A stretch of DNA of 28,339 nt from JAVBRU01 sp031547595 (GTDB lineage Bacteria > Bacillota > Clostridia > Christensenellales > Aristaeellaceae). Below, in pieces: positions 25,809-28,339 of this stretch (positions are counted from its first letter, which is position 1; each line of letters starts with the position of its first letter). A program made the position numbers and the translations under genes. The stretch lies in contig JAVBRU010000091.1 of the NCBI GenBank assembly GCA_031547595.1, positions 1 to 28,339 on the forward strand. Direction: 5' to 3'. Below the pieces are notes generated by a model. It searched no databases. It saw nothing but the letters and a program-made list of their open reading frames with translations, and was not told where the DNA came from.

Positions 25809-25881
25809 GGTGCAGGAGACTGTCCTCCTGCCTGGGGTCTGGGGCAAGCAGCCCCAGCGTCCTCCCCCACCTCACACAAAC
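25809..25881 (-). repeat. Stop-proximal hairpin element, copy 6 (after ftsZ)
   Basis: On the minus strand after the ftsZ stop: GACGCTGGGGCTGCTTGCCCCAG hairpin split over 25841-25861, CCCCAGG, then the GCAGGAG hairpin (25812-25831) and CACC. It is close in sequence to copy 4, with most differences in the hairpin arms. Confidence 0.75.
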
Positions 25882-27255
<1,374 letters not shown>

Positions 27256-27299
27256 GGCTTATCCCCCTAATCATATAGAAATTATAGTGTAAAGATGCT

Positions 27300-28339
27300 T
27301 TATGCACCGAACAGGCTGCGGAAGAAGCTGTTGACCGCACCGCTTTGCTGCCGGGTGGAGGACACTGTCTCGATAATTAAATCGAGCAGCCCCAAAGCGC
27401 TGGAGTATACCGGGCTGTTGAGGCGCACGGCCTTTCGGGGCAAATCGCGCACCGGCTTGTCCAGCTTAGCCGCCAGATAATCGCGCCCGCCGCGGTTAAT
27501 GGCCAAGCCGCCGCCCGTGAGATAAATGGGCGACCAGTTGCCCATGCGGATGCCGCTGTCCTTGATGATATCGCGGATGGCCTCGCAAATTTCTTCGGCA
27601 CGGGGCTCCAACACACGCTCTACCTCTTCGCGCTTGAAGGTGACAGTGGCGTCGTTATTGGTGGCCTCGAAGGTCTCCTGCCCGGCGGACAGGCCAAAGA
27701 TATACGCGCGCTTGACCTGCTCTGCAGCGCTGAGCTGCACATCCAGGCCATAGGCGAGGTCGGCCGCAATATTGCCGCCACCCATCGGCACAACCTTGAG
27801 GAACGTCAGCGCATCGCCTTCGATGGCCATCACCTCGGTGTTGAGGTAGCCCACGTCGATTAAAATAGCCGTGCGCTCGCGTTCTTCATCGGGCACAAAC
27901 AGCATGGCTTGCCCTGTAGGCGTGGAGAAATAGCCGTTCACCTGGATGCCCATGGCGCGGAACCGCTCGTTCAAATCCTCGATAAAATAGGGATCGGCAA
28001 TCACGAAGGAAACCATGGCGCGCAGCTCATACCCGCGCATGCCCATCGGCTCCAGCATTTTTTTGCCGTCGTCCACCACAAACCATGCGGGGCTGCGGTG
28101 AATAATGCTGCCGCGCACCTCGCCCAGGCTGTTGGTGGCACGGGTGAACAACTCGGCAATATCCCGCTCCGTCACACGCGGATCGGCACCCTGAAGTTCC
28201 ACTTTGGCCTCTACGGTGCGCACCATGCTAAACTCGCCCGGCACGCCCACATTGACCTCGCGGATGCGGATGCGCGCCTGGCCTTCGGCCTCCGTGATAG
28301 CGGCTTTGATGGCTTCGTTTAATTTTTCGGGTACATTCC
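27300..28339 (-). CDS. ftsA: Cell division protein FtsA, N-terminus cut by the window edge
   Basis: The frame is open to the end of the window (about 346 residues seen), so the first few dozen residues are missing. Actin-type ATPase features are ILIDVGYLNTEVMAIEG, MGGGNIAADLA and YLTGGGLAINRG. The 1C-like region near the N-terminal end reads INEAIKAAI-type helix then VNVGVPGEF. The C-terminus GAVNSFFRSLFGA is the amphipathic helix that attaches FtsA to the membrane. FtsA anchors FtsZ filaments through the FtsZ tail. A GTG at 28250 is internal and not the start. The promoter lies outside the window. Confidence 0.93.
   Translation of the reverse strand, partial: NVPEKLNEAIKAAITEAEGQARIRIREVNVGVPGEFSMVRTVEAKVELQGADPRVTERDIAELFTRATNSLGEVRGSIIHRSPAWFVVDDGKKMLEPMGMRGYELRAMVSFVIADPYFIEDLNERFRAMGIQVNGYFSTPTGQAMLFVPDEERERTAILIDVGYLNTEVMAIEGDALTFLKVVPMGGGNIAADLAYGLDVQLSAAEQVKRAYIFGLSAGQETFEATNNDATVTFKREEVERVLEPRAEEICEAIRDIIKDSGIRMGNWSPIYLTGGGLAINRGGRDYLAAKLDKPVRDLPRKAVRLNSPVYSSALGLLDLIIETVSSTRQQSGAVNSFFRSLFGA

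Overview
The window looks like chromosome from an anaerobic, spore-lineage Bacillota, most likely class Clostridia. The evidence is a SpoIID-type protein, clostridial 2[4Fe-4S] ferredoxins, a complete coenzyme-B12-dependent glutamate mutase/methylaspartate operon (a fermentation route typical of clostridia), a CdaR/PucR-type regulator, ftsA-ftsZ, strong GGAGG ribosome sites and SigA-like promoters. Genes are fairly GC-rich while promoter regions are AT-rich. The order or genus cannot be fixed from sequence reading alone.

Layout. 1-6465 (mostly minus strand): a TrmN6-like tRNA methyltransferase overlapping the end of a 1303-residue secreted SpoIID/LytB protein with ten SH3b repeats, then a small ferredoxin and a membrane-anchored coiled-coil protein. 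6643-8412 (plus): an SUV3-family RNA helicase that appears to start at ATT. 8571-12329 (minus): a large hybrid sensor kinase with two putative extracellular ligand-binding modules. 12528-14175 (plus): a tight five-gene operon of ferredoxin, membrane Fe-S protein, ArsR regulator with the two cysteines expected of a persulfide sensor, exported rhodanese and unusual ferredoxin. 14539-21800 (minus): glmS-glmL-glmE-mal-atuA-like-DUF4387-P-loop/AlaRS-SAD-like gene. 22280-24617 (plus, divergent): a PucR/CdaR-type regulator and an S41 C-terminal processing protease. 24968-25615: a small divergent pair, a 56-residue ribbon-helix-helix protein and a DUF6809-like protein, around a promoter with three inverted repeats. 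25882-28339 (minus): ftsZ and a partial ftsA.

How the genes fit together. GlmS/GlmE isomerise glutamate to 3-methylaspartate, GlmL should reactivate the mutase, and Mal deaminates the product to mesaconate. The next step (mesaconate to citramalate) has no known-type enzyme here, but an AtuA-like/DUF4387 pair follows directly and is a candidate. The divergent regulator with palindromic sites between its promoter and the glm promoter is the obvious control circuit. The 12528-14175 operon looks like a sulfur-stress or redox module run by its own ArsR repressor.

Non-coding structure is unusually rich. Six genes end in related hairpin elements that always lie sense to the gene. Three of the four convergent gene junctions carry a shared bidirectional-terminator hairpin with compensatory base changes, and two of these sit in a 222-bp dispersed repeat present in opposite orientations. 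The fourth convergent junction has a separate perfect 22-bp palindrome. I see no tRNA, rRNA, CRISPR array, transposase or phage structural gene.
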